From the NCBI RefSeq assembly GCF_003340345.1, contig NZ_PPTQ01000002.1:124001-188000 (forward strand): a stretch of 64,000 nt of DNA, given 5' to 3'. The position numbers and the translations under genes are program-made. Source of the DNA: Paraeggerthella hongkongensis (GTDB taxonomy: Bacteria; Actinomycetota; Coriobacteriia; Coriobacteriales; Eggerthellaceae). The notes below the pieces were generated by a model, which was not told the DNA's origin, ran no database searches, and was given only the letters and a program-made list of their open reading frames with translations. Shown here piece after piece: positions 35,818 through 43,871 of this stretch. Each line of letters opens with the position of its first letter. Positions within the stretch are counted from its first letter, which is position 1.

Positions 35818-36789
35818 TTAAGAGAACTCCCAGAAATCCTGCATGAGCTCTTTGCGGTTCGCTTTGCCCGTCTTGCGCAGAATATGGTGCATGTGCACCT
35901 TCACGGTACCGGGCGCCAGGCTCATGGCGGTGGCGATGTTCTGGTTGTCTTTTCCCAAGAGCACCAGCCGCAAAACCTCTTCCTCGCGTTTGGACAGGTT
36001 GCGCGCGGCGCTGTACGCGCCCAGGTTGTGCTCGATGAACGCTTGAAGCGAGTCTCCGCCTTGCGTGGGCGGGTCGGCATGGCGCAGCGAAAGGTTCTTC
36101 CATGATCCGCGGCATGCCACGAACGCACAGCAAAGAACCAGCAGGTTTTCTGCGAAGTTGCGTTGCGGCAGGAAGGGGAACAGCCCGTCGGCCACCATGC
36201 TCGGTCCGATGACCAGCAGGAAGGTGACGTTTTCCAGCAGCACGAGCGTCACCAGGATCCACAGCGCAAGGTAGAGCTTGCGGAACCGGCGCATGCGAAG
36301 GCGCAGCACCTCGTCCTGCGCGCCCACGTACATCACGGCAACGTAGGCCAGCATCCAATACATCATCAGCTCGCGCATGCTGTAGAAGAGGAACTCCTGG
36401 ACGTTCCCTTCTTCGACCAACAGCAGCACCGCGATGCTTCCCAGTACGAAAGCGGCTCCCGGAATCCATTGCGCGAACAGCCGGCGCTCCTCGATGTACT
36501 CGCACACCACCAACCAAAAAGCCATCAACGCTCCGCCTCCGATGACGATGGACGCGGCGGGGCTGCCGATGAAAAACGGCGTGGACAGCACGTCGGCGGC
36601 TCTGCGCATCATGAAGTCGTCCTGAAAGACCAAGGCGACGTCGAAGAAGTAGAACAGGAAGCCGAAGAACGCGTACAGCAGCGCTTTCGTCCGCGAAACC
36701 AAATACGAGGCAAGACACGCCGCCGCCGTCAGAATCACGGCAAGCAGCACGAACAGCGTGTAGTAGAAAAGCACGAGACCCATGTCCAT
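35818..36789 (-). CDS. LuxR-family regulator with a multi-pass membrane sensor half
   Basis: A 323-aa protein. The first 240 residues form about seven helices (VLFYYTLFVLLAVILTAAAC, ALLYAFFGFLFYFFDVALVF and others). The C-terminal 65 residues are a LuxR helix-turn-helix: LSKREEEVLRLVLLGKDNQN, then IATAMSLAPGTVKVHMHHIL. This membrane-LuxR architecture is numerous in Eggerthellaceae and is thought to sense small metabolites. It is divergent from the YfcC transporter gene, whose promoter region carries phased repeats, so it probably controls that transporter. GGAGA lies before the ATG. Confidence 0.88.
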   Translation of the reverse strand: MDMGLVLFYYTLFVLLAVILTAAACLASYLVSRTKALLYAFFGFLFYFFDVALVFQDDFMMRRAADVLSTPFFIGSPAASIVIGGGALMAFWLVVCEYIEERRLFAQWIPGAAFVLGSIAVLLLVEEGNVQEFLFYSMRELMMYWMLAYVAVMYVGAQDEVLRLRMRRFRKLYLALWILVTLVLLENVTFLLVIGPSMVADGLFPFLPQRNFAENLLVLCCAFVACRGSWKNLSLRHADPPTQGGDSLQAFIEHNLGAYSAARNLSKREEEVLRLVLLGKDNQNIATAMSLAPGTVKVHMHHILRKTGKANRKELMQDFWEFS

Positions 36790-36910
36790 AAAGCGTTCTC
36801 CATCGTCGGCCACCTCGGTCGAGCAGAATGGCAACAGTATAGGCTATGCTGCAACGCTGCGCGCGCAAACTCCCGCTGCATCAGCCCTGATCGAGCATCG
36901 TCCTTTGGGT

Positions 36911-36951
36911 GTATTACCGAATTATACCCGCCTATATCCCCGCGTTATACC
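36911..36951. promoter_or_regulatory. Phased TATACC-like repeats between luxR-type gene and yfcC-type gene
   Basis: TATTACC (from 36912), TTATACCC (36922), TATATCCC (36933) and TTATACC (36945) follow one another at 10-12 base steps, one helical turn each. They sit in the divergent intergenic region, about 70 bases before the transporter start, and are the best candidates for binding sites of the neighbouring LuxR-type protein. Confidence 0.5.
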
Positions 36952-37019
36952 TGTTCGGATGAGCGCTGACGGTACATCATGTGCCGCAGCAAGGTCCAAT
37001 GCCTACGAAAGGGGTCCCC

Positions 37020-38603
37020 ATGTCGACGGAAGCGACTGCACCCGCCCGATCCGTCGGGCAGCGCGAGGGAAAGCCGAAGAAGAGCCGCAAGCTCAGCTTT
37101 CCCACCGCGTTCACCATCCTGTTCGCGCTCACTATTGTTGCGGTAGCTGCAACGTGGTTCGTGCCCGCGGGCCAGTACGCGAAGCTCGCGTACAACGCGG
37201 ATGACAACGTGCTGCAGATCACCAGTCCTCAGAAGCAGGTTACGGAAGTGGCTGCCACGCAAGAGGAGCTTGACAAGATCGGCGTGAACATCGACATCGA
37301 GCAATTCACGTCGGGCGCGCTATCCAAGCCCATTTCCGTTCCGGGCACTTACGAACAGCTCGAACAGCAGCCTAAGGGCATCGCCGACATCACGGTGAGC
37401 ATGGTGTCGGGAACCATCGAAGCGGCGGACATCATGGTGTTCATCCTGGTGCTCGGCGGCCTTATCGGCGTGGTCAACGCCAGCGGTGCTTTCGAATCGG
37501 GTCTCATGGCTCTCACCAAGAAGACGAAGGGACGCGAGTTTCTGCTCGTGTTCTTGGTGAGCGTTCTCATGGTGCTCGGTGGCACCACCTGCGGTTTGGA
37601 GGAGGAGGCTGTCGCCTTCTACCCGATCCTCGTGCCCATATTCCTGGCGCTCGGCTACGACTCCATCATCTGCGTGGGCGCCATCTTCTTGGCCGGGTCG
37701 ATGGGAACGACGTTCTCGACCATCAACCCGTTCTCGGTCGTTATCGCATCGAACGCGGCGGGCATCAACTTCACGCAGGGCATCGAATGGCGCGTGGCGG
37801 GCTGCATCGTGGGCGCGCTCGTGGTCATCGGCTACCTGTATTGGTACAGCCGCAAGATCAAGGCCGACCCTACGTTTTCCTACACGTACGAAGATCGTGA
37901 GAAGTTCGCGCAGCTTTACAACGTGGAAGCGGGCGAGACCGAAGAGGCCAAGGAAAGCGGGTTCACGCTTCGCAAGAAGACCATCCTGGTGCTGTTCGTG
38001 ATAGCGTTTCCCATCATGGTGTGGGGCGTCGTCAGCCAAGGCTGGTGGTTCCCCCAGATGGCGGCCTCGTTCTTGGCGATCGCCATCATTATCATGTTCC
38101 TTTCCGGCATAGCCGAGAAGCAGGTGGTTGACGCCTTCATCAACGGAGCGTCCAGCTTGGTGGGCGTGTCGCTGATCATCGGCCTGGCGCGCGGAATCAA
38201 CCTCATCATGGAGCAGGGGCTCATCTCCGATACCCTTCTGCACTGGTCTTCGGGCTTGGTGCAGGGCATGCAGGGCCCCGTGTTCATCATCGTCATGATG
38301 CTCGTGTTCTTCTTCCTGGGCTTCGTGGTTCCCTCGTCGTCGGGTCTTGCGGTTCTGTCCATGCCCATCATGGCGCCGCTGGCCGACACCGTGGGCATCC
38401 CTCGCTCGGTGGTCGTGTGCGCCTACCAGTGGGGCCAGTACGCCATGCTCTACCTTGCGCCAACGGGCTTGGTGCTGGCAACGCTTACCATGCTGGACAT
38501 GAAGTACTCGAAGTGGCTGAAGTTCGTGTGGCCCATGGTGGTGTTCGTGCTCGTGTTCGGCGGCATCCTGCTGGTTGCGCAGGTCCTCATGTACAGCGCG
38601 TGA
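37020..38603 (+). CDS. YfcC-family transporter
   Basis: A 527-aa membrane transporter of the YfcC/ArcD-like group within the ion-transporter superfamily. A basic N-terminal tail of about 35 residues is followed by some 12 helices. Typical stretches are FPTAFTILFALTIVAVAATW with FVPAGQYAKL, LGGTTCGLEEEAVAFYPILV, GSMGTTFSTINPFSVVIASN and FVVPSSSGLAVLSMPIMAPL. An outer insert of about 60 residues follows the first helix. Family members move amino acids, peptides or short carboxylic acids; the substrate is unknown. AAAGGGG precedes the ATG. Probably controlled by the divergent LuxR-type regulator. Confidence 0.85.
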   Translation: MSTEATAPARSVGQREGKPKKSRKLSFPTAFTILFALTIVAVAATWFVPAGQYAKLAYNADDNVLQITSPQKQVTEVAATQEELDKIGVNIDIEQFTSGALSKPISVPGTYEQLEQQPKGIADITVSMVSGTIEAADIMVFILVLGGLIGVVNASGAFESGLMALTKKTKGREFLLVFLVSVLMVLGGTTCGLEEEAVAFYPILVPIFLALGYDSIICVGAIFLAGSMGTTFSTINPFSVVIASNAAGINFTQGIEWRVAGCIVGALVVIGYLYWYSRKIKADPTFSYTYEDREKFAQLYNVEAGETEEAKESGFTLRKKTILVLFVIAFPIMVWGVVSQGWWFPQMAASFLAIAIIIMFLSGIAEKQVVDAFINGASSLVGVSLIIGLARGINLIMEQGLISDTLLHWSSGLVQGMQGPVFIIVMMLVFFFLGFVVPSSSGLAVLSMPIMAPLADTVGIPRSVVVCAYQWGQYAMLYLAPTGLVLATLTMLDMKYSKWLKFVWPMVVFVLVFGGILLVAQVLMYSA

Positions 38604-38633
38604 TCCAACGCACATCCGCGGGCGCTTCGCAAC

Positions 38634-38642
38634 TGTCGGACA
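38634..38642. repeat. TGTCGGACA palindrome, copy 1
   Basis: TGTC-G-GACA, a dyad. A second copy overlaps the -35 box of the MATE promoter at 38716-38724, so both may bind a repressor. Confidence 0.4.
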
Positions 38643-38667
38643 ACGGTACGCGCGCCCGATATTCGTC

Positions 38668-38698
38668 ACGGCCCGGCAGCGTTTCGCCGGGCCGTTTT
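38668..38698 (+). terminator. Terminator of the YfcC-family gene
   Basis: ACGGCCCGGC pairs with GCCGGGCCGT around an 8-base loop, followed by TTT. Confidence 0.88.
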
Positions 38699-38714
38699 CC
38701 TGCGCTCGGCCGGG

Positions 38715-38743
38715 TTGTCGGACAAAGTTCGTTCCCGTATACT
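38715..38743 (+). promoter_or_regulatory. Promoter of the MATE gene with overlapping palindrome
   Basis: TTGTCG at 38715-38720 and TATACT at 38738-38743 with a 17-base spacer. The 11-base dyad TTGTC-G-GACAA (38715-38725) covers the -35 box. Transcription should start near 38750, just before the first leader hairpin. Confidence 0.7.
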
Positions 38744-38749
38744 GATGCC

Positions 38750-38889
38750 TGCTCGGGATGACCCGAGACTCGATGCGTCGAGCCCTTTCGAGGAAGCTCC
38801 GCAGCCGAGATCCCGTTAGCCGGGACAACCCGGAACGTTTATCGACCACGTATACGCCCAGATCGTCCGGGCGTATACGTGGTCGTTTT
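38750..38889 (+). ncRNA. Structured leader with terminator before a MATE exporter (riboswitch/attenuator candidate)
   Basis: Three hairpins follow the predicted transcription start: CTCGGG-ATGA-CCCGAG (38752-38767), CTCGA-TGCG-TCGAG (38769-38782) and CCGGG-ACAA-CCCGG (38820-38833). Then comes a perfect 17-bp stem (38843-38859 with 38869-38885) ending in TTTT, which is an intrinsic terminator 20 bases before the coding start. A terminator in the leader of an exporter gene implies ligand- or factor-controlled readthrough. Guanidine-IV (mepA) riboswitches precede MATE genes in other bacteria, but I could not match their conserved bases here, so the class is open. Confidence 0.55.
38843..38889 (+). 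terminator. Leader terminator of the MATE gene
   Basis: Seventeen consecutive base pairs including ACCACGTATACGCCC and its complement, a 9-base loop, then TTTT. It lies inside the 5' leader, so it must be bypassed for expression. Confidence 0.85.
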
Positions 38890-38909
38890 ATCGAAAGCGA
38901 CGAGCACCT

Positions 38910-40358
38910 ATGAGCAAGACCGTACATGAATCGGGCGCGGAGGCGCCCTCGCTCTGCGAAAGCGCCGGATCGGCGGATCGCAAGATCGACCGCATGGGCA
39001 CCGAGAGCACGTTCAAGCTGCTCCTGGAGTTTTCCGTGCCTGCCGTGGTGGGCGTCATCGTGCAGATGCTCTACAACGTCATCGACGCGGTGTACGTGGG
39101 CCATGCCGTGGGCGCGGACGGCCTTGCCGCCACCACGGTGGCAACCCCGATGATGACCGCCATGGCGGCGGCTTCCATGTTGGTGGGCGTCGGCGGCAAC
39201 GCGCTTGCCGCCATCAGGCTGGGGGAGGGCCGAAAAGACGTCGCCCGACAGGTGCTGGGGAACAGTTTCGTGCTCCTGCTGATCGCGGCTGCGGTGCTCT
39301 GGATCGTGGCGCCGTTCGCGCTCGAGCCGGTCTTGCGCTACTCCGGCGCCGATGACGCCGTTTTGCCTCTGGCGATGGACTTCATGGTAGTTATCGTGGC
39401 GGGCTGCCCCCTTCAGTTCATCGCGTTCGGCATGAACAACTTCATCCGCACTGCCGGGCATCCGAACCGTGCGCTTGGATCCATGCTGGTGGGCACCGGC
39501 GCGAACGTGGTTTTCGGCTACCTGTTCATTGTTGTCTTGGATGGAGGCATGCGCGGCGCGGGCCTTGCCACCGTGTGCTCGTGGGCTCTGTCGGCCCTGT
39601 TCGTCATGCAGTTCTTCTTGAAGAAGAGCTCGCCCATGCCCATGACCGTGCCGTCCCTCAAGCTTCGGCCTCGGCTCGCCCTGCGCATTTGCGCGCTCGG
39701 CGTGGCCCCCTCCGTCATGCAGCTGGGCTTCGCCGTGTCGTCGGCCGTCGAGAACAACCTGCTCGTGTTCTACGGCGCTTCCGACCCTCTGGGCGTGGAC
39801 GGTGCGCTGGCTATCATGCGCGTGCTTTCCGCCGTGGGGCTGTTCACGTTCATGCCGGCTATGGGCATTGCCATGGGCGCGCAGCCCATCATCGGGTACA
39901 ACTACGGCGCGCGCAAGTTCAAGCGCATGAAGCGCGTGCTGGGGCAGGCCATTCTCATGGGCGTGGCCATCACCGTGCCGCTGTGGCTGACCGTCATCGT
40001 CGCGCCGAACATGTACGCCCATCTGTTCGGCCTGCCGGAAGCCTACCTGTCCGAAACCGCGTGGGCGCTTGTGCTGTACCTGGTGTTCGTTCCCATCTTG
40101 CCTGTTCAGGCTATTGGGTCGAACTACTTCGATGCAACGGGGCAAGCCGTGAAGGCCACCGTGCTCACGTTGACGCGCCAGATACTGTTCTTGATACCGC
40201 TGCTGGTGTTCTGCCCGGTATTCCTTCCGTCCGTGCTGCCGATCACCCCGCTGGAAAGCGTTTGGTTCGCGCCGTCTTTGTCGGACATCACCTCGACGTT
40301 GTTGGTGTCGCTGTTCCTGTTCTTCGAGATGAAGCGGCTGCGCACGCTGGAAGGGTAG
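38910..40358 (+). CDS. MATE-family multidrug/metabolite exporter
   Basis: A 482-aa exporter with an N-terminal hydrophilic tail of about 35 residues and 12 predicted helices. Family features are ESTFKLLLEFSVPAVVGVIV, VIDAVYVGHAVGADGLAATT, MLVGVGGNALAAIRLGEGRK, GAQPIIGYNYGARKFKRMKR and ATGQAVKATVLTLTRQI. MATE proteins expel cationic drugs or metabolites using Na+ or H+. The Shine-Dalgarno is weak (GACGAGC). Expression is probably controlled by the leader terminator and the TGTCGGACA dyads. A hairpin follows the stop. Confidence 0.93.
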   Translation: MSKTVHESGAEAPSLCESAGSADRKIDRMGTESTFKLLLEFSVPAVVGVIVQMLYNVIDAVYVGHAVGADGLAATTVATPMMTAMAAASMLVGVGGNALAAIRLGEGRKDVARQVLGNSFVLLLIAAAVLWIVAPFALEPVLRYSGADDAVLPLAMDFMVVIVAGCPLQFIAFGMNNFIRTAGHPNRALGSMLVGTGANVVFGYLFIVVLDGGMRGAGLATVCSWALSALFVMQFFLKKSSPMPMTVPSLKLRPRLALRICALGVAPSVMQLGFAVSSAVENNLLVFYGASDPLGVDGALAIMRVLSAVGLFTFMPAMGIAMGAQPIIGYNYGARKFKRMKRVLGQAILMGVAITVPLWLTVIVAPNMYAHLFGLPEAYLSETAWALVLYLVFVPILPVQAIGSNYFDATGQAVKATVLTLTRQILFLIPLLVFCPVFLPSVLPITPLESVWFAPSLSDITSTLLVSLFLFFEMKRLRTLEG

Positions 40359-40359
40359 G

Positions 40360-40402
40360 GTTTTTTCAGGGGGCGGGCGCCCTGTGCGGCTCCCTGAAAC
40401 CG
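40360..40402 (+). terminator. Hairpin after the MATE gene
   Basis: GGGTTTTTTCAGGG pairs with CCCTGAAACC, with a small bulge of unpaired T; it begins at the stop codon of the MATE gene. Confidence 0.5.
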
Positions 40403-40526
40403 TTCGCCTAAGACGTGTTGCCGCTTGCGCTGTCGCCGTTTTCCCAAAACGCCCTTTTACCGAGCAAACGCCCCCGACGCGGCCCTAGATACGACCTCCC
40501 TGCTTTTCTTTGATAGAGTGCTAGGC

Positions 40527-40549
40527 AAGCGACACGGGTCGCTTTTATT
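40527..40549 (+). terminator. Small hairpin with T-rich tail in the ech leader
   Basis: AAGCGAC pairs with GTCGCTT around the tetraloop ACGG, followed by TTATT. It sits about 40 bases before the echA start, so it may attenuate the operon or end a transcript arriving from upstream. Confidence 0.45.
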
Positions 40550-40587
40550 GTTCGCAAGCAATCGGTAAAGGTGAAGGGGGAAGTTAC

Positions 40588-42507
40588 GTGGCTATGCTCG
40601 GGTTTTTAATCCTTTTCCCGCTGGTTGTTGCAGGCGTCCTGTTGGTCGTGCGCAACAATCGAGCGAGAAACGTGATTGTGGGAGCCTCGGCCCTGGTCAT
40701 CGGACTAGTGTCCGTGTGGCTGGTGGTGGCCTACCTAGGAGCTCCGTGGATAACGTACGAATTCTACTCGCCCGTGGCGGATTACGCGTGCATGGCGATC
40801 AGCGTGCTTATCGCGGTCGTCATCTTGTACTTCGGCATCAAGTACAAGAACGTGTGGGCATGCGTCCTGGCCGGTGTGCAGGTGGTCGGGTCGCTCGTGT
40901 TCGAGTTCGGGTTCGCCCATGACATCTTGGTGACCGAAGGTTTGTACCTCGACTCGCTGTCGCTGCTCATGGCGTTCATCATCGGCGTGGTGGGCTCCGG
41001 CATCTGCGTGTACGCGCTCGGGTACATGGAAGACTTCCAGGCGCATGAGCCGGAAGGCGCCAAGGACCGCCGACCGATGTTCTTCGCGCTCATGTTCGCC
41101 TTCTTGTCCGCCATGTTCCTGATCGTGTTCTCGAACAACATGATGTGGGTGTTCACGGGCTGGGAGATCACCACGGTGTGCTCGTTCTTGCTCATTGGGT
41201 TCACCCGTACCGAAGAGGCTATCAAGAACGCGTTTCGCCAGATCATCATGAACCTTCTGGGTGGCATCGCCTTCTTGGTGGCGCTGTTTGTCATGGCAAT
41301 CCAGTTCCAGACGCTGTCGTTTTTGGAGTTCTTGCAGATCGGCATCCAGAACCCTGCGATGGTGGCCCTGCCGGTGACCGCGCTTGCGTTCGCGGGCCTT
41401 ACCAAGGCCGCTCAAATGCCGTTCCACACCTGGCTTCTGGGCGCTATGGTGGCGCCTACGCCCACCTCGGCGCTGCTGCACTCGTCCACCATGGTGAAGG
41501 CCGGCGTGTTCATGCTCATCAAGCTGGCTCCCATCATGATGGCATGCCCCGTTCCGGCGGTCATGGTCATCCTCGTGGGCGGCTTCACGTTCCTGTTCTG
41601 CTCGTGCATGGCCATTTCGCAGAGCAACGCAAAGCGCGTGCTGGCGTATTCGACCATCGCCAACCTGGGCCTGATCGTAGCGTGCGCCGGCGTTGGCACC
41701 CCCGAGGCCGTGTGGGCCGCATCGTTTCTGGTGCTGTTCCATGCTATTGCGAAATCGCTGCTGTTCCTGTGCGTCGGCACCGCCGAGCACCACATCGGCA
41801 GCCGCGACATCGAGGACATGGACCTTCTGTTCGAGCGCATGCCCCGCTTGGCGCGCTTCATGATGCTGGGCATCATGGTCATGTTCATCGCTCCGTTCGG
41901 CATGCTCATCGCCAAATGGGCAACGCTCGTGTCGTTCGCCGAAACCGGCCAGGTGGCGCTTATCATCATCTTGGCGTTCGGCTCGGCCGCCACGTTCATG
42001 TTCTGGGCGAAATGGCTGGGCAAGCTTTCCGGCATTGCCGCGCAGCCTGAGAACGTCGAGGTCAGCGTGCATAAGAGCGAGTGGGTCTCCATCATGGTCA
42101 TGGCCGTGCTCGTCATCCTGTGCTGCGTGGGCCTGCCCGTGATCTCCTGGACCGTCATCGATCCGTACGTCTACAGCGTGTTCGGGACCATCGGCCAGGA
42201 CATTTCCACCACGAACCTGTGGATCGGCTCCATCCTGTCGGCGCTCGTGGTCGTGGTGCTGTTCGCGGGCCTGGGTCGCAGCAAAGCCAAGAAGGCCGAC
42301 ATCTACCTTGCCGGCGTGAGCCGCGACAACGAGGCGCGCACGTTCCGCAACTCGCTGTCGGGCGAATCCACGGCAACCGCGCGCAACTGGTACATGGAGG
42401 ACTACTTCGGCGAGAAGCGTCTCTCTCCGGTTGGCACCGCGCTGTGCACCGTCGTCATCATCGTGGCGTTCGCGGCTTCGGCCGTGGCCGTTCCGGGACT
42501 GTTCTAG
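40588..42507 (+). CDS. echA: Ech-type hydrogenase, NuoL-like ion-translocating membrane subunit
   Basis: A 639-aa integral membrane subunit of a group 4 [NiFe] hydrogenase, related to complex I NuoL/antiporter proteins and presumed to carry H+ or Na+. It has some 16 helices. The antiporter core is GSGICVYALGYMEDFQAHEP, FSNNMMWVFTGWEITTVCSF with Glu, AFAGLTKAAQMPFHTWLLGA with the helix-breaking Lys/Pro, and TPTSALLHSSTMVKAGVFML. It starts with GTG after GGGGGA. First gene of a six-gene unit whose order (A, B, C, D, E, F) equals the ech operon of methanogens and clostridia-like anaerobes. Confidence 0.9.
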   Translation: MAMLGFLILFPLVVAGVLLVVRNNRARNVIVGASALVIGLVSVWLVVAYLGAPWITYEFYSPVADYACMAISVLIAVVILYFGIKYKNVWACVLAGVQVVGSLVFEFGFAHDILVTEGLYLDSLSLLMAFIIGVVGSGICVYALGYMEDFQAHEPEGAKDRRPMFFALMFAFLSAMFLIVFSNNMMWVFTGWEITTVCSFLLIGFTRTEEAIKNAFRQIIMNLLGGIAFLVALFVMAIQFQTLSFLEFLQIGIQNPAMVALPVTALAFAGLTKAAQMPFHTWLLGAMVAPTPTSALLHSSTMVKAGVFMLIKLAPIMMACPVPAVMVILVGGFTFLFCSCMAISQSNAKRVLAYSTIANLGLIVACAGVGTPEAVWAASFLVLFHAIAKSLLFLCVGTAEHHIGSRDIEDMDLLFERMPRLARFMMLGIMVMFIAPFGMLIAKWATLVSFAETGQVALIIILAFGSAATFMFWAKWLGKLSGIAAQPENVEVSVHKSEWVSIMVMAVLVILCCVGLPVISWTVIDPYVYSVFGTIGQDISTTNLWIGSILSALVVVVLFAGLGRSKAKKADIYLAGVSRDNEARTFRNSLSGESTATARNWYMEDYFGEKRLSPVGTALCTVVIIVAFAASAVAVPGLF

Positions 42508-42525
42508 GAAAGGGTGTGATTCGAC

Positions 42526-43413
42526 ATGTCTTTGCTTTTCGTTCTCATCGGCACCCTTGCCTTCGCCATTCTGGCTCCCATCCTGGGCTGTCTGCTCGCG
42601 GGCCTCGACCGTAAGATCTCGGCGCGCATGCAGGGACGCGTAGGCCCTCCGCTGCTTCAGCCGTACTACGACGTGCGCAAGCTCATCGAGAAGGACAACG
42701 TGTCCGTCAACTCCACCGAGGGCACGTACGTGACCTGCGCTCTCGTGTTCACGCTCATCGCCGGCGGCATCTTCTTCTCCGGCGGCAACCTGCTGATGAG
42801 CGTGTTCGTGATAACGCTGTCGGCCCTGTTCTTCATCGTGGCCGCGTACTCCACGCGCAGCCCCTATGCCGAGATCGGCGCGGGTCGCGAGATGTTGCAG
42901 GTCATGGCGTACGAGCCCATGATCCTGTTCATGGCCGTGGCGTTCTTCATGTCCACCAGCCTGATCGGCCCCATCGGCACGTTCAGCTCGGCCGGCGCCC
43001 TGCTACTCGACGCGCCCGTCATCACGAATATATGGCTTGTGTTCCTGGGCTTCCTGTTCGTGCTGACCATCAAGTTGCGCAAGTCTCCGTTCGACCTGTC
43101 GTACTCCCACCATGCCCACCAGGAGATCGTCAAGGGCATCACCACCGAGATGAGCGGCAAGACGCTTGCCAAGGTCGAGGTCATGCACTGGTGCGAGAAC
43201 ATCCTGTTCCTGGGTTGGACCGGCCTGTTCTTCGTCTGGAGCAACCCGCTGTCCATCCTGCTCGCGGTGGTCGTGGCCCTGCTCGTGTACTTCCTGGAGA
43301 TCTGGATCGACAACAACTTCGCCCGCGTGAAGTGGCAGTTCATGCTCAAGTCGGCTTGGATCGTGGCCTTCGTGGCGGGCGGCGTGAACATCGCGGTCCT
43401 GGCGTACCTGTAA
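42526..43413 (+). CDS. echB: Ech-type hydrogenase, NuoH-like membrane subunit
   Basis: A 295-aa membrane protein with about eight helices, homologous to NuoH/HycD. RKISARMQGRVGPPLLQPYY with DVRKLIEKD is the conserved loop facing the hydrogenase module. RSPYAEIGAGREMLQVMAYE has the conserved glutamates, and KSPFDLSYSHHAHQEIVKGI follows. It anchors the hydrophilic subunits and forms the link to ion pumping. AAGGG lies upstream; the gene is 18 bases after echA. Confidence 0.93.
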   Translation: MSLLFVLIGTLAFAILAPILGCLLAGLDRKISARMQGRVGPPLLQPYYDVRKLIEKDNVSVNSTEGTYVTCALVFTLIAGGIFFSGGNLLMSVFVITLSALFFIVAAYSTRSPYAEIGAGREMLQVMAYEPMILFMAVAFFMSTSLIGPIGTFSSAGALLLDAPVITNIWLVFLGFLFVLTIKLRKSPFDLSYSHHAHQEIVKGITTEMSGKTLAKVEVMHWCENILFLGWTGLFFVWSNPLSILLAVVVALLVYFLEIWIDNNFARVKWQFMLKSAWIVAFVAGGVNIAVLAYL

Positions 43414-43426
43414 AGGAGCTGCAGCT

Positions 43427-43870
43427 ATGACGTATGCAACCAAATCACCCTGGGTCATCCACTACGACGGCTCCAGCTGCAACGGCTGCGACATCGAAGT
43501 GCTGGCCGCGCTCTGCCCGGGCTACGATGTCGAGCGCTTCGGCATCATCAACACCGGCAATCCCAAGCACGCCGACATCTTCCTTGTCACCGGCAGCGTG
43601 AACGAGCAGAACATCAAGGTAGTGCAAGAGATCTACGACCAGATGATCGAGCCGAAGGTGGTCATCGCCTGCGGCATCTGCGCGTGCTCTGCGGGCATCT
43701 TCCATGACTGCTACAACGTGATCGGCGGCGTTGACCAGGCCATTCCGGTTGACGTGTACGCACCGGGCTGCGCTGTGCGCCCCGAAGCCATCATCGACGC
43801 CGTGGTGCAGGGCCTGGGTATCCTGGAAGAGAAGTCCAAGGCGCTCCAGGCGCAGAAGAAGGGGGCGTGA
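43427..43870 (+). CDS. echC: Ech-type hydrogenase small subunit (NuoB-like)
   Basis: A 147-aa protein carrying the proximal [4Fe-4S] cluster. Cysteines occur in SSCNGCDIEVLAALCPGYDV, in ACGICACSAGIFHDC and in YAPGCAVRPE. This is the reduced small subunit of group 4 hydrogenases, lacking the extra clusters of uptake enzymes. AAAGGAGCTG precedes the ATG. It passes electrons from the ferredoxin-like EchF to the Ni-Fe site in EchE. Confidence 0.93.
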   Translation: MTYATKSPWVIHYDGSSCNGCDIEVLAALCPGYDVERFGIINTGNPKHADIFLVTGSVNEQNIKVVQEIYDQMIEPKVVIACGICACSAGIFHDCYNVIGGVDQAIPVDVYAPGCAVRPEAIIDAVVQGLGILEEKSKALQAQKKGA

Positions 43871-43871
43871 C

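Larger units (their letters stand above)
38604..38909. other. 306-base region between the YfcC gene and the MATE gene
   Basis: It contains, in order, the YfcC terminator, two copies of the palindrome TGTCGGACA, a sigma-70 promoter, a structured leader with three short hairpins and a 17-bp terminator stem. No coding frame is supported. Confidence 0.7.

Noticed and set aside
38752-38833. Guanidine-II (mini-ykkC) riboswitch in the MATE leader
   Set aside because: The class needs two hairpins with ACGR loops; the loops here are ATGA and ACAA.
37320-40145. A 941-codon minus-strand frame across the YfcC and MATE genes
   Set aside because: It spans two real genes, a terminator and a promoter region and has extremely biased His/Arg/Gln composition; an antisense shadow.
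40527-40549. Guanidine-II hairpin because of an ACGG loop
   Set aside because: Only one such hairpin is present, and it is followed by a T-rich tail, fitting a small terminator better.
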